The notes below the pieces were generated by a model. That model saw only the letters and a program-made list of their open reading frames with translations, ran no database searches and was not told where the DNA came from. A stretch of DNA of 64,000 nt from the NCBI GenBank assembly GCA_014649355.1, contig BMSW01000002.1, positions 496,001 through 560,000 of the forward strand. Direction: 5' to 3'. Made by a program: the position numbers and the translations under genes. This DNA comes from Streptomyces althioticus. Lineage in GTDB: Bacteria; Actinomycetota; Actinomycetes; Streptomycetales; Streptomycetaceae. This document shows, one piece after another, positions 48,901 to 57,252 of this stretch; within the stretch, counting starts at the first letter, position 1; every line of letters starts with the position of its first letter.

Positions 48901-49378
48901 CGGTGTTGGCGGTGACGCGGACCCGGAGATGACGTACGTCGCGGGCCGGGAAGGCGAGCGTGACGGTGTTGGCGCGGTCGGGGTCGAAGCGGTGGGCGGC
49001 CGAGGCGGACAGCGTGGTGAAGGACGAACCGTCGGTGCTGCCCTCCACGGCGAGGGTCTGGGTGCGCGCCTCCCAGGCGGCCGGCAGTTTCAGCACGACC
49101 TCGTCGACGCGGACCGTGCCGCCCAGGTCGAGGCGCACGGACTGTGGGAAGACACCCAAGGTCCCCTCCCAGTAGGTGAGTTGACTGCCGTCGGTCAGGT
49201 TGGTCGCGGGGTACTGGGGGTGGGACCCGGTGGCCGTGACACTTCTGCCGAGCGCCAGGTCGGGTCCGTGCACCGCCTTCGCGGCGGCGCCGGCCGTACC
49301 GGGTGAGAGGCCGGCGGCGACCAGGCCGGCCAGGAGCAGGCCGGTGATCGTACGCAGGCCGAAACGCGTGCGTCTCAT
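45995..49378 (-). CDS. Secreted GH87 alpha-1,3-glucanase (mutanase), multi-domain
   Basis: A 1127-residue exported enzyme. Order: signal peptide (1-32); two discoidin/F5-8C domains (about 38-175 and 190-325); two CARDB adhesion domains (about 330-540); a CBM35-like domain (YTEYEAEDGAYRG, about 548-710); and a right-handed beta-helix catalytic domain to the end. The helix carries D911 (YADGIN) and D934-D935 (NTGDDA), the 23-residue spacing of the three catalytic aspartates of GH87 (D1045, D1068, D1069 in characterised Bacillus/Paenibacillus enzymes, from memory). It should hydrolyse alpha-1,3-glucan of fungal walls or dental mutan. GAGG precedes the ATG at 49378. Confidence 0.87.
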   Translation of the reverse strand: MRRTRFGLRTITGLLLAGLVAAGLSPGTAGAAAKAVHGPDLALGRSVTATGSHPQYPATNLTDGSQLTYWEGTLGVFPQSVRLDLGGTVRVDEVVLKLPAAWEARTQTLAVEGSTDGSSFTTLSASAAHRFDPDRANTVTLAFPARDVRHLRVRVTANTGWNAAQLSALEVYGEDGGGGPEQPPADGTDLARGKPVEASSTIHSFVAANANDGRVDTYWESAGHPATLTVHLGAEADVTAVVVRLNPDAAWERRTQSIEVLGRDRSSGAYTTLTARADHTFDPSGNGNGVTIPVTGRVADVQLKFGHNSAGYGAQVAELEVRGTAAPNPDLTVTALDWTPAAPTETDPVTVRATVRNAGTARSAAATLNVSLEGTVAGSAPVPALAPGDSATVSVDAGTRARGAYTVSAVADPTDTVAELDETNNSRTATDRLTVTQSPGPDLEVTGIRTSPASPAVGAQVSFTVSVHNRGTSPAPAGSVTRLTVAGRTLDGATGAIAAGDTEEVTVSGTWTATAGPAVLTATADATGTLTETDENNNVLSRSIVVGRGAAVPYTEYEAEDGAYRGTLLTADAKRTFGHTNFATESSGRASVRLDSTGQYVEFTSTDATNSIVVRNSIPDAPGGGGAEATLSLYADGEFVRKLGLSSKHSWLYGTTDQPEGLTNTPQADARRLFDESHALLSDTYPAGTVFRLQRDADDSAAFYVVDLIDLEQVAPPARKPAGCVPITEYGAVPNDGIDDTAAIQRAVTADQRGEIDCVWIPAGQWRQEQKILTDDPLDRGQFNQVGIRDVTIRGAGMWHSQLHTLTPPHQAGGINHPHEGNFGFDIDDNTTISDIAIFGSGTIRGGDGGAEGGVGLNGRFGRNTRISNVWIEHANVGVWVGRDHSDIPDLWNPADGLEFTGMRIRNTYADGINLTNGSHDSSVTNSSFRNTGDDALAVWSSKYVKNPATDTGHDNHFRNNTVQLPWRANGIAIYGGHGNTVENNLVYDTMNYPGIMLATDHDPTPFSGRTLVAGNGLYRTGGAFWNEDQEFGAITLFAQTTDIPGVVIRDTDIHDSTYDGIQFKSGGGAMPDVRISDVTISKSNNGSGILAMGGARGSATLTNVTVTGSAEGDVLIEPGSTFVINR

Positions 49379-49695
49379 GAGGTCCTCGTTCCACGGCGGG
49401 TGCTGAGGGCGCGCGGCCACCCGGGCAGCCCGATGTCCCTGCCGAGGATTGCCGACGCCCGATGCGATATTTGCGGGACGTCGTTCATTTCTTGCCGCTC
49501 TCGCTTTGAAGTTTCCGGTTCGCGCATCACTTGTCAATGGCGTGGACATAGCGTCCGGCAGCGAACCGGGACACCTCGCGCCTCAGGCGCGTCAACCGCG
49601 CACCTCGCCCGGAGTCCGCGGAGGAGAAACAGTCAACCCCGCCCGGCCGTACCATGACTGGCCACCGGCAGACCACACGACGAAAGGACACCCTC
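49379..49695. other. Intergenic region between divergent GH87 and H1-like genes
   Basis: 317 bp with no gene. It should carry both divergent promoters. A locally AT-richer stretch at about 49460-49530 is the only visible departure from the background. Confidence 0.4.
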
Positions 49696-50655
49696 ATGTC
49701 CGACCACTCGACCGTCGCCACCGATCTCACGTCGCAGTACGTCGCCCAGGTCACGAACGACCTCGAGCGCAACGCCAAGGAGCAGGAGCGGGTCGGCGCC
49801 GAGATCGCCGAGCTGCAGCAGCAGTTGGCCGCGCTCCGGCGTGACCACGCGTTGCTGGTGAAGATGCGGCACGCCCTGGATCTGGCGGCGGGGTCCGCGG
49901 CTGACGCCGTTTCCGCCGAGGAGGGCGTTCCCACGACGGAGGCCGTCGAGGACGGCGCGGTCGCCGAACCCGTCTCGGCCACCGCGTCCTCGGCGGGGAG
50001 GACCGCCGAGCCGGCGGAGCAGACCGCCGCGTCCGGGCGTGCGACCGTGCCCGCCCCGCGCAATCGGAGCGCGGTCAAGTCGGGGGCGGAGAAGCCGAAG
50101 CGGAAGAAGGCGACGGCGGGCAGGAGCACCGCCCCCGCGAAGTCCGGCGGCGCGAAGAAGACGAGCGGCTCGGTGAAGGCCGCGGGTGCTGCCAAGACGG
50201 CGGGCACCGCCAAGGCCGGCAGCACCGCGAAGGCCGACGGCGGGTCGAAGCCCACCGGATCGGCGAAGCCCGCCGGCGCCAAGTCCGCGCGCAAGCCCGC
50301 CACCCCCAAGCCCGCCACCCCCAAGCCCGCCGGGAAGGCGTCCGCGGTGAAGGCGCCGCGCAAGGCCCCGGCGAAGGCCGCGGAGCGGGCCCAGGGCGAC
50401 GCACCGAAGCTGGTCGACCTGGTCCGCCGGCATCTGGACGAGCAGAAGGAGCCCCGCTCGGCGGCGGAGGTCGCCACGGCGCTGGGCCAGGCTCACCCCG
50501 GACGCACCGTCAAGGTGACGGTGGTCCGCTCCACCCTGGAGGGCCTGGTCGCGCGGAACCAGGCCCAGCGCAGCAAGCAGGGCACCTCGGTGTTCTACAC
50601 CGCGCCCGACGCTTCCACGCCGGCCCCCGAGCGTGCGGCGGACGCACAGGTCTGA
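49696..50655 (+). CDS. Histone H1-like nucleoid protein with coiled coil and winged-helix-like tail
   Basis: A 319-residue protein in three parts. Residues 1-65 are a charged coiled coil (LERNAKEQERVGAEIAEL). Residues ~105-235 are Lys/Ala/Pro-rich and disordered, with repeats such as KPATPKPATPKPAGK and many AK/GSAK units, like eukaryotic histone H1 tails. The C-terminal ~75 residues (KLVDLVRRHLDEQKEPRSAAE, then VVRSTLEGLVARNQAQ) look like a winged helix. This suggests DNA bridging or packaging plus a regulatory head. AAAGGA lies before the ATG at 49696. Related proteins are widespread in Streptomyces but poorly studied. Confidence 0.7.
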   Translation: MSDHSTVATDLTSQYVAQVTNDLERNAKEQERVGAEIAELQQQLAALRRDHALLVKMRHALDLAAGSAADAVSAEEGVPTTEAVEDGAVAEPVSATASSAGRTAEPAEQTAASGRATVPAPRNRSAVKSGAEKPKRKKATAGRSTAPAKSGGAKKTSGSVKAAGAAKTAGTAKAGSTAKADGGSKPTGSAKPAGAKSARKPATPKPATPKPAGKASAVKAPRKAPAKAAERAQGDAPKLVDLVRRHLDEQKEPRSAAEVATALGQAHPGRTVKVTVVRSTLEGLVARNQAQRSKQGTSVFYTAPDASTPAPERAADAQV

Positions 50656-50670
50656 GGCCGCCGGGCGTGT

Positions 50671-52569
50671 TCACGGGCGCCTGTGGCTCACCTCCGGCGG
50701 CCCGAACGCGACGTGGGTGCGTGAGCCGTCGTCCGCCCACGTCACCTCCACGGTCCCGTCGTCGACGCGCACGTCGGTCACCGCCCGCTCCAGCGACGGG
50801 GCGTCGGGACCGGCGGTGAGGGACGCCAGGGCGAGGTGCACGGTGGTACCCCCGCAGCCGCCGGCGAGGCGGGGCACGCGAGCCCACGGGGTCCAGGCCG
50901 TGCCCTGCGGCGCGGGCAGCGACTCGGCGGCCGGGTCGTCCCAGCCGTACAGGCCGTGCAGGGCGGACACCGTCGCCTCCTCCGGGCCGGTGGCCCAGCC
51001 GGTGAGGGTGACCCGCGATCCGGGCGGCGCCCCCACCACACGGTGCGCCCGCAGCTCCAGCTCGCCGCGCGCGACGGTGACGCTCTCGACCCTCAGGCCC
51101 GGCACCATCGGCGGGCCCGCGACGAACACCGGCCGGTGCCAGGAGGCGGCCCAGCCCCAGCCGTCGCCGTGCCCCGCACCCAGGGGATGGACGCGGCGGC
51201 GCACACTGGGCCGCCCGGCCACCTCCACCGAGAGGTGGTTGTCGGCGACGTTCGCCGGGGCGGTGGGTCCGGTGCGGGTGGAGTACGCCAGCCGGCCGTA
51301 GTGCGGGTCGTCGCCGTCCGCCGACTCGCCCTCGTGCGGCCGCACATGGTCACTGCCGTGGTTGTGCAGCCGTACGGTGCCGTCGGCACGGGTGGACTGG
51401 AGGAGCAGGCCGGGTCCGGGCAGGGACAGCACCCGGTCGGCCTCCTCGACCGGGGCGGGCTCCTCGGTGTCGGTCCACAGCGCGTGGTCCGCGGGGGCGA
51501 GCAGCGCGACGAACGCCTTCGACGCCCAGTACGGCGACGCGGGCCCCGAGTACTCCTGGAGACTCGCCTCGTGCGGGCCGTACCAGCCGAGGGACAGCAG
51601 CCCGTCGGAGGTGAGCGCGCCCCGGTCGAGGAAGTGGCGCAGGCTGCCGCTCGCGATCCGGCGGGAGGCGCCCGGCGTCAGCGGGGTGTGCCCGGTGACC
51701 GCGCCCAGGGACACGGCCGCGGAGGCGGCGAAGCGGTAGGTCAGGGAGCGGCCGTAGTGCAGCGGGGCGCCGTCCGCGCCGAACATCAGGGAGAAGCCGT
51801 CGAGGTGGGCCCGGAGCCGTCCGCCGTGGTGGGACAGGGCGTCGGCGTCGCCGGACAGGTGGGCGTCCAGGACCGGGTAGAGGTGCAGGGCCCAGCCGTT
51901 GTAGTGGTCGAAGGCGCGTCCGTCGCCGTCGGCGTACCAGCCGTCGCCGCGGTACCAGCTCTCCAGCAGGTCCAGTCCCCGCTCCCGGGCGGTGGCCGTC
52001 TCGGCGTCGCCCCGGCCGACGGACTCCAGGAACCCGGCGACGGTGTACGGGAAGAGGTACCAGTTGTTGGGCGCGGGGGTGTGCCGCAGGGCGCCGCGCA
52101 GCCACTCCTCGGCGCGGTCCTGCACGCCGGTGCCGAGCTTGTCCCACAGCCAGGGCGCGGTGAGCCGCAGGCCGAGCGCGACGGACGCGGACTCGACCAT
52201 GGGCTGGCCCTGGACGTCGAAGTCGAGGATGTGCGGCCAGGACTCCGTGTCGTCGCGGCCGGGGGTGCGGGTGCCGGCGGCGAGTCCGTCGGCGTACCGC
52301 TCCAGCCAGTGGTGGGGGTCGTCGCCGTCGGCTCCGGCGACGCGGAAGGCGGCCGCGAGGAACGTCCTGGCGTAGCCCTCCAGGCCGTCGGAGCGCACCC
52401 CCGACCGGGAGGGGCGGCCGGGCAGATGGAGCAGGGCGCCGCCGGGGGTGGCCCGGCGCCAGGCGGCCGTGAGCAGCCCGTCCGCCACCGCCTCCCAGTG
52501 AGCCCGGGTGTAACCGGTGCGGGGGCTGATGCCGTGGTCGTCGACGGGCAGTTCGAACGGGGTGCTCAT
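50671..52569 (-). CDS. DUF2264 domain protein (putative glycan-active enzyme)
   Basis: A 632-residue cytoplasmic protein of the DUF2264 family (PF10022). The N-terminal ~400 residues are helical and rich in aromatic residues (RTGYTRAHWEAVADGLL, NNWYLFPYTVAGFLESVG, DHYNGWALHLYP), suggesting an (alpha/alpha) barrel as in glycan lyases and hydrolases, and the C-terminal part is beta-rich as in heparinase II. No experimentally fixed activity is known to me. It is the last gene of the sugar ABC operon, overlapping the dehydrogenase by ATGA, so it likely processes the imported sugar. Confidence 0.8.
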   Translation of the reverse strand: MSTPFELPVDDHGISPRTGYTRAHWEAVADGLLTAAWRRATPGGALLHLPGRPSRSGVRSDGLEGYARTFLAAAFRVAGADGDDPHHWLERYADGLAAGTRTPGRDDTESWPHILDFDVQGQPMVESASVALGLRLTAPWLWDKLGTGVQDRAEEWLRGALRHTPAPNNWYLFPYTVAGFLESVGRGDAETATARERGLDLLESWYRGDGWYADGDGRAFDHYNGWALHLYPVLDAHLSGDADALSHHGGRLRAHLDGFSLMFGADGAPLHYGRSLTYRFAASAAVSLGAVTGHTPLTPGASRRIASGSLRHFLDRGALTSDGLLSLGWYGPHEASLQEYSGPASPYWASKAFVALLAPADHALWTDTEEPAPVEEADRVLSLPGPGLLLQSTRADGTVRLHNHGSDHVRPHEGESADGDDPHYGRLAYSTRTGPTAPANVADNHLSVEVAGRPSVRRRVHPLGAGHGDGWGWAASWHRPVFVAGPPMVPGLRVESVTVARGELELRAHRVVGAPPGSRVTLTGWATGPEEATVSALHGLYGWDDPAAESLPAPQGTAWTPWARVPRLAGGCGGTTVHLALASLTAGPDAPSLERAVTDVRVDDGTVEVTWADDGSRTHVAFGPPEVSHRRP

Positions 52570-53588
52570 GCGAGGAAGGCCAGCCTTTCGCGTCGGACGG
52601 GATGCTGGAAGCCCTCTCCGGAGGCCCAGCGGGCGACCTCCAGGACGGCGGTGTCGGCGAGCCGGCGCCACTCGTTGCCCTGGGAGCCGGCGAGGTGCGG
52701 GGTGATGAGGACGTGCTCGCAGTCCCACAACGGGTGGTCGCGCGGCAGGACTTCGGGCTCGGTCACGTCGAGCACGGCGCGGACGCGGCCGGCGAGGGCG
52801 GCGTCGGTGAGGGCGTCCTGGTCGACGACCGCGCCGCGGGCGGTGTTGATGAGCACGGCGCCGGGCTTCATGGAGCCGATCAGGTCCCGGGAGACCAGTC
52901 CCCGGGTCTCGGGCAGCAGCGGGGTGTGGACGCTGACGGTGTCGCTCAGCCGGAACAGCTCCGCGAGTGGGACGCTTCGCACGCCGAGCCGGGCGGCCTC
53001 GGCCTCGTCGACGTACGGGTCGTGCAGCAGCACGTCGACGTCGTGCGGGCGGAGCAGGTCGATCACGCGGCGGCCTATGAGGGACGCGGAGAGGATGCCG
53101 ACGGTGCGGCGGTGGTTGCCGACCGTGCGGGGGGTGTGCAGCCAGTCGGCGCGGGCTCGGGCGGCTCGGTACTCGCGGGCGCTCTCCAGGACACGTTTGC
53201 CGGTGAGGAGGATCATCGCGAGCGTGTACTCGGCGACGGGAACGGCGTTGGCCGCGGCGGCCGAGGACACCTCGATGCCGCGGTCCCAGCAGGCGTCGGT
53301 GACGTGGCCGCGGACGCTGCCGGCGGTGTGCACGACGGCCCGCAGCCGGGGCGCGGCGCGCAGCACGTCGTCGTCCAGGGGCGGGCAGCCCCAGCCGGTG
53401 ACGAGCAGTTCGGTGTCGGCGAGCACGGCGCGGGCGGCGGGGGTGGTGAAGGTGTCCAGCACCGCCGGGGCGAGGTCGCACAGGGCGTCGAGGGCGGCGC
53501 GCGACTCGGGGTCGAGGACGGCGGAGGCGACGTCCGGGGACATCGCGAGGGCGGCGCGGGGGCGAGGGCCGGGCGTGGGCTCGGTCAT
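52566..53588 (-). CDS. D-2-hydroxyacid dehydrogenase family protein
   Basis: A 340-residue NAD-dependent D-isomer 2-hydroxyacid dehydrogenase. The catalytic Arg is in INTARGAVV, the Glu in DVTEPE and the His in TPHLAG. The cofactor motif is relaxed (GILSASLIGRR in place of GxGxxG). Placed between the permeases and DUF2264, it may reduce or oxidise a sugar-derived acid. It overlaps the DUF2264 gene by four bases and follows the second permease by 28 bp. Confidence 0.87.
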   Translation of the reverse strand: MTEPTPGPRPRAALAMSPDVASAVLDPESRAALDALCDLAPAVLDTFTTPAARAVLADTELLVTGWGCPPLDDDVLRAAPRLRAVVHTAGSVRGHVTDACWDRGIEVSSAAAANAVPVAEYTLAMILLTGKRVLESAREYRAARARADWLHTPRTVGNHRRTVGILSASLIGRRVIDLLRPHDVDVLLHDPYVDEAEAARLGVRSVPLAELFRLSDTVSVHTPLLPETRGLVSRDLIGSMKPGAVLINTARGAVVDQDALTDAALAGRVRAVLDVTEPEVLPRDHPLWDCEHVLITPHLAGSQGNEWRRLADTAVLEVARWASGEGFQHPVRRERLAFLA

Positions 53589-53616
53589 GTGGTGCGGTGA
53601 CTCCTTGCGTGGGCGT

Positions 53617-54480
53617 TCACTTCACGGCGCCGGCGGTCAGACCGCTGCGCCAGAAGCGCTGGAGCAGGACGAAGGCGAGGATGAGGGGCACCACGGCGAG
53701 CAGCGAGCCCATGATGACCACGGGGTAGTACTCGGGTGAGACGGACGCGGAGCTGTTCCACGCGTACAGGCCGAGGCTGACCGGGTACAGATCCTGGTCG
53801 GAGAGCATCACCATGGGCAGGAAGAAGTTGTTCCAGATGGCGGTGAGCTGGAACAGGAACACGGTCACCAGACCGGGCCCGAGCATCCGCAGCGCGACCC
53901 GCGCGTACATGGTGAGTTCGCCGGCGCCGTCGATGCGGGCGGCCTCCAGCACCTCGTCGGGGACGTAGCCCTGGCTGAAGATGCGGCCGAGGTAGACGCC
54001 GAACGGGTTGAAGAGGACGGGGACGAACACGGCCCAGAAGGTGTTGACCAGTCCCGCTTCGGAGGCCATCAGGTACAGCGGCAGGGCGAGGACGGTCTGC
54101 GGCACCATGACGGCGGCGAGGACCAGCCCGAACAGCTTCTCCTTGTGCCGGAAGCGGTACTTGTCGAAGGCGTAACCGCAGGCGACGCTCACCAGGGCGC
54201 CGACGGCGGCGCCGAGCACCGCGTACAGCAGGCTGTTGACGTACCAGCGTCCGTACAGGCCGCCGTCCATGGCGAACAGGTCGGTGAGGTTCCGCGCGAA
54301 GGAGAAGTCGCTCAGCGAGAGCAGGTCGCTGCCGAACAGGGCGTCCCGGTTCTTCGCGGCGGCGAGCACCAGCCACAGCACGGGCAGCAGGGTGTAGAGC
54401 ACGGAGATCGCGACGACGGCGTTGACGGTGGCCCGGCCCAGCAGGCGGGGGCGCGGCAGGGTGGAGCCGGTGGCGCTCAT
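53617..54480 (-). CDS. Carbohydrate ABC transporter permease (MalG type)
   Basis: A 287-residue inner-membrane permease with six predicted helices of the CUT1 MalG/LacG group. The EAA loop that contacts the ATPase reads EAARIDGAGELTMYARVALR. It pairs with the upstream MalF-type permease, whose stop it overlaps (ATGA). No ATPase is encoded in the operon, so a shared one such as MsiK probably drives transport. Confidence 0.93.
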   Translation of the reverse strand: MSATGSTLPRPRLLGRATVNAVVAISVLYTLLPVLWLVLAAAKNRDALFGSDLLSLSDFSFARNLTDLFAMDGGLYGRWYVNSLLYAVLGAAVGALVSVACGYAFDKYRFRHKEKLFGLVLAAVMVPQTVLALPLYLMASEAGLVNTFWAVFVPVLFNPFGVYLGRIFSQGYVPDEVLEAARIDGAGELTMYARVALRMLGPGLVTVFLFQLTAIWNNFFLPMVMLSDQDLYPVSLGLYAWNSSASVSPEYYPVVIMGSLLAVVPLILAFVLLQRFWRSGLTAGAVK

Positions 54481-55451
54481 CGGGCCTCCTCGGCGGTGGA
54501 GTTGCGGCTGGTGAGGCGGGTGACGCCGTAGGACAGGGCGACGGTGCACAGCAGCAGGATCACCGAGGCGGCAGCGGCGAGGCTGTAGTTGTTGCGGGTG
54601 AAGGCCGCGTCGTAGATGTACATGCTCGGCGAGAAGCGGGAGTTGATCATCTGGGAGGACTGGCTGAGCAGCATCGGCTCGGTGAAGAGCTGGAGCGCCC
54701 AGATGAGGGTGAACATGGCGACCATCACGATGGAGGCCCGCACGAGCGGGGTCTTCACCTGGAGCGCGGTGCGTACGGGGCCCGCCCCGTCGACGACGGC
54801 GGCCTCGATCACCTCGCGGGGCACGGCCTGGAGGGCGGCGTAGAAGACCACCATGTTGTAGCCGAGGTTGCTCCACAGGGCGATGTTGACGATGGACGGC
54901 AGGACGGTGTGCACGCCGAGGAAGTCGATGGTGATGTCGGCGCGGGCGAACAGGTCGACGACCGGGCTGATTCCGGGTGTGTAGAGGTACAGCCAGATCA
55001 GCGCGGCGATGATGCCGGGCACGGCGTGCGGCAGGAAGAGCCCGAGCTGGGCGAAGGCGCGCAGGCGTACGACGCCGGAGTCGAGCAGCAGCGCCAGCAG
55101 GAGCGCGCCGGCCACCATGAGCGGGATGTAGATCAGGCAGTACAGGGCGACGGTGCCGAGGCCGCCGAGGAAGGTCGGGTCGGTGAGGACGGCGGCGTAG
55201 CTGCGCAGCCCGACGAACACGGTGCGCTCGGGGCCGAAGCCGAGTCCTGGCTGGTCGTCGCTGTAGAAGCTGAGGTAGGCGGCGGTGCCGACGGGGATCA
55301 GGAAGACGGTGGTCAGCAGCAGGAAGAAGGGGGCCATCAGCACGCCGGCGGCGCCCAGCCTGCGGCGCCGGGCGGTGCGGCGGGTGCGGGCGGAGGGGGC
55401 GGCGGCGCGCGGGGCGGGGACCCGCACGGTGTGCTCGGTCGTCGCGGTCAT
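54477..55451 (-). CDS. Carbohydrate ABC transporter permease (MalF type)
   Basis: A 324-residue permease of the CUT1 MalF/UgpA group. A basic 33-residue cytoplasmic leader precedes six membrane helices; the EAA loop reads EAAVVDGAGPVRTALQVKTP. It lies 29 bp downstream of the solute-binding protein gene and is coupled to the second permease. Confidence 0.93.
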   Translation of the reverse strand: MTATTEHTVRVPAPRAAAPSARTRRTARRRRLGAAGVLMAPFFLLLTTVFLIPVGTAAYLSFYSDDQPGLGFGPERTVFVGLRSYAAVLTDPTFLGGLGTVALYCLIYIPLMVAGALLLALLLDSGVVRLRAFAQLGLFLPHAVPGIIAALIWLYLYTPGISPVVDLFARADITIDFLGVHTVLPSIVNIALWSNLGYNMVVFYAALQAVPREVIEAAVVDGAGPVRTALQVKTPLVRASIVMVAMFTLIWALQLFTEPMLLSQSSQMINSRFSPSMYIYDAAFTRNNYSLAAAASVILLLCTVALSYGVTRLTSRNSTAEEAR

Positions 55452-55480
55452 GAGGGGTGTTCACCTGCCTTTCGGGCGGC

Positions 55481-56827
55481 TCAGGTGCTGTGCTGGGTGG
55501 TCGACAGGCCGAGGGCCTTGAGGTCGGGCATGGTGCCGTCCTGGGCGGCGCGCATCGAGCCGATGATCGTGCCGCGGCCCGCCGGCACGCGGGCGAAGGA
55601 GTCCTGCATGACCCGGCCGGTGGCGGTCATCCGGGGGCCCCAGACCCAGCCGTCGCGGATCTTCTCCGCCTCCTGCTCGAAGAGGGTGTAGATGTCCTGG
55701 CCGCCGTAGTAGGAGCGGTCGAAGGCGTCCCGGCCGACGGCGACCAGGGCGGAGGCCGCCGGGTACTGGCTGCTGGTGCCGCTGGACAGGCGGGCGCGCA
55801 GGGCGTCGGGGTGGGAGACCTGCCAGGCGATGAACTCCATCGCGGCCTCGGGGTTCGCGCTGTCCTTGGTGACGGCGAAGGTGGAGCCGCCGTGGGTGCC
55901 GACGGCGGGACGGGCGGTGTCCCACTGGGGCAGCGGGGCGATGCGCCACTGGCCCTTCTGCCCGGGGCGGGCGTTCATCTGCGCGCCGGCGTCCCAGGCG
56001 CCGCTGAGCCTCGTCAGGACGAGCCCGTTGCCGATCTGGGCGTCGGACTGCCGGCTCTCGACGGCGTTCATGAAGACGTCGTCGCGGTCGATGAGGTCCT
56101 GCCAGTACGCGGCGACGCGGCGGGTGGGGGCGTCGGCGAGGGACACGTTCCAGGCGCCGTCGCGGGTGTCGAACCACTGGGCGCCCGCCTGCCAGGAGTA
56201 GGCGGCGAACTGGGTGGCGCCGTCGGTGGGGAACAGCACGATCCGCCGGTCGGGCGCCTTGCGCCGGACGACGCGGGCGAGGTCGGCGAACTCGTCCCAG
56301 GTGCGGGGCACCTGGAGGCCGTAGCGGTCGAAGAGGTCGGCGCGGTAGTGCATCACCATCGGCTCGACGTCGAGGGGGACGCTGAACACCCGCCCCTGGA
56401 AAGTGGTCAGGCCGAACGCCTGGGGCAGCAGTTTCGCCCGCAGCCGGTCGTCGACCAGGTCGGTGATGTCCCGGGCGACGCCGTCGATCGCGAACCCCGG
56501 CACCTGCGGGTACTCGATCGTGGCGACGTCGGGGGCGTTGCCCGCGCGGGCGGCGTTGCTGAGTTTCGCGTACCCGCCCTGGCCTCCTGAGGGGATCTGC
56601 TGGAAGTCGACCCGGATGCGGTCGTGGGTGCGGTTGAAGGCGTCGACCACTTCCTGGCTGCCGCGCAGGGCGGACCAGAAGGTGACGCGTACGGGCTTCT
56701 TCGCACCGGTTCTGCTGCTGCCTGATGGGGCGTCGTCCGCGCCCCCGCTGCAGGCGCCGAGGGCTCCTGCAAGCGGCGCGGCGGCCATCGCGGCGAGCAC
56801 GGATCGACGGCGGTGTCGACCGGGCAT
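55481..56827 (-). CDS. ABC sugar-binding lipoprotein
   Basis: A 448-residue extracellular solute-binding protein of family 1 (CUT1 sugars). The n-region GRHRRRSVLAAM is Tat-like and the lipobox LAGALGAC places the lipidated cysteine at residue 26. The mature protein starts RVTFWSALRGSQEVVDAFN, typical of maltose/multiple-sugar binders. GGGAGG precedes the ATG at 56827. A 10-bp motif shared with the regulator promoter lies at 56936-56945 in its own promoter. The substrate may be an oligosaccharide or uronate, not deducible here. Confidence 0.93.
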   Translation of the reverse strand: MPGRHRRRSVLAAMAAAPLAGALGACSGGADDAPSGSSRTGAKKPVRVTFWSALRGSQEVVDAFNRTHDRIRVDFQQIPSGGQGGYAKLSNAARAGNAPDVATIEYPQVPGFAIDGVARDITDLVDDRLRAKLLPQAFGLTTFQGRVFSVPLDVEPMVMHYRADLFDRYGLQVPRTWDEFADLARVVRRKAPDRRIVLFPTDGATQFAAYSWQAGAQWFDTRDGAWNVSLADAPTRRVAAYWQDLIDRDDVFMNAVESRQSDAQIGNGLVLTRLSGAWDAGAQMNARPGQKGQWRIAPLPQWDTARPAVGTHGGSTFAVTKDSANPEAAMEFIAWQVSHPDALRARLSSGTSSQYPAASALVAVGRDAFDRSYYGGQDIYTLFEQEAEKIRDGWVWGPRMTATGRVMQDSFARVPAGRGTIIGSMRAAQDGTMPDLKALGLSTTQHST

Positions 56828-57252
56828 GGCGCCTCCCGCGGCTCCTGGCGTGTCGAGGACACGGCTGTTCGGGACACGGGAATCGTCGGGGGTCTGCCGG
56901 TAAACGGTCAATAGATCGATCAGAAGAAAATGAAACGTTCAAACGCTCACTTGGCGTGCGCGGTCTCTCTTGGGCGTGGTGCGGGTCTGCGCGAGCCTGT
57001 GGTCTGCGGCCTGCTGGGGTTGTGCGCGGCCGGTCAGCCGCATACCGGTGCGCGGTCGATCGGTGCGCGGTCGACCGGTCCGCGCTCGGTCGGCCGGCGA
57101 CGGGCGGTGGCCGTGCGTCGCGCCGGTTCTGCTGGGGCTGCCTGCCCCTTGAGGCAGGGGCCCCGTGGGCCGTCCTGTCCGTCGAGGCGGGTCGGCGCCC
57201 TGGCGCAAGGCTAATATGCCCCGCCGGGCCTGCCGGGAGGCTGAGGCGATGG
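56828..57252. other. Promoter region of sugar ABC operon with 15-bp tandem repeats
   Basis: 425 bp without a gene. CGTTCAAACG at 56936-56945 is the reverse complement of the box in the regulator promoter. At 57046-57090 a 15-bp unit (CGGTGCGCGGTCGAT) is repeated three times, the third copy diverged. Confidence 0.5.
56936..56945 (-). promoter_or_regulatory. Operator candidate for DeoR/LacI-hybrid regulator
   Basis: CGTTTGAACG (minus strand) about 110 bp upstream of the solute-binding gene; the same 10-mer precedes the regulator gene. Sharing by two promoters of one locus suggests a common regulator binding site. Confidence 0.5.
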
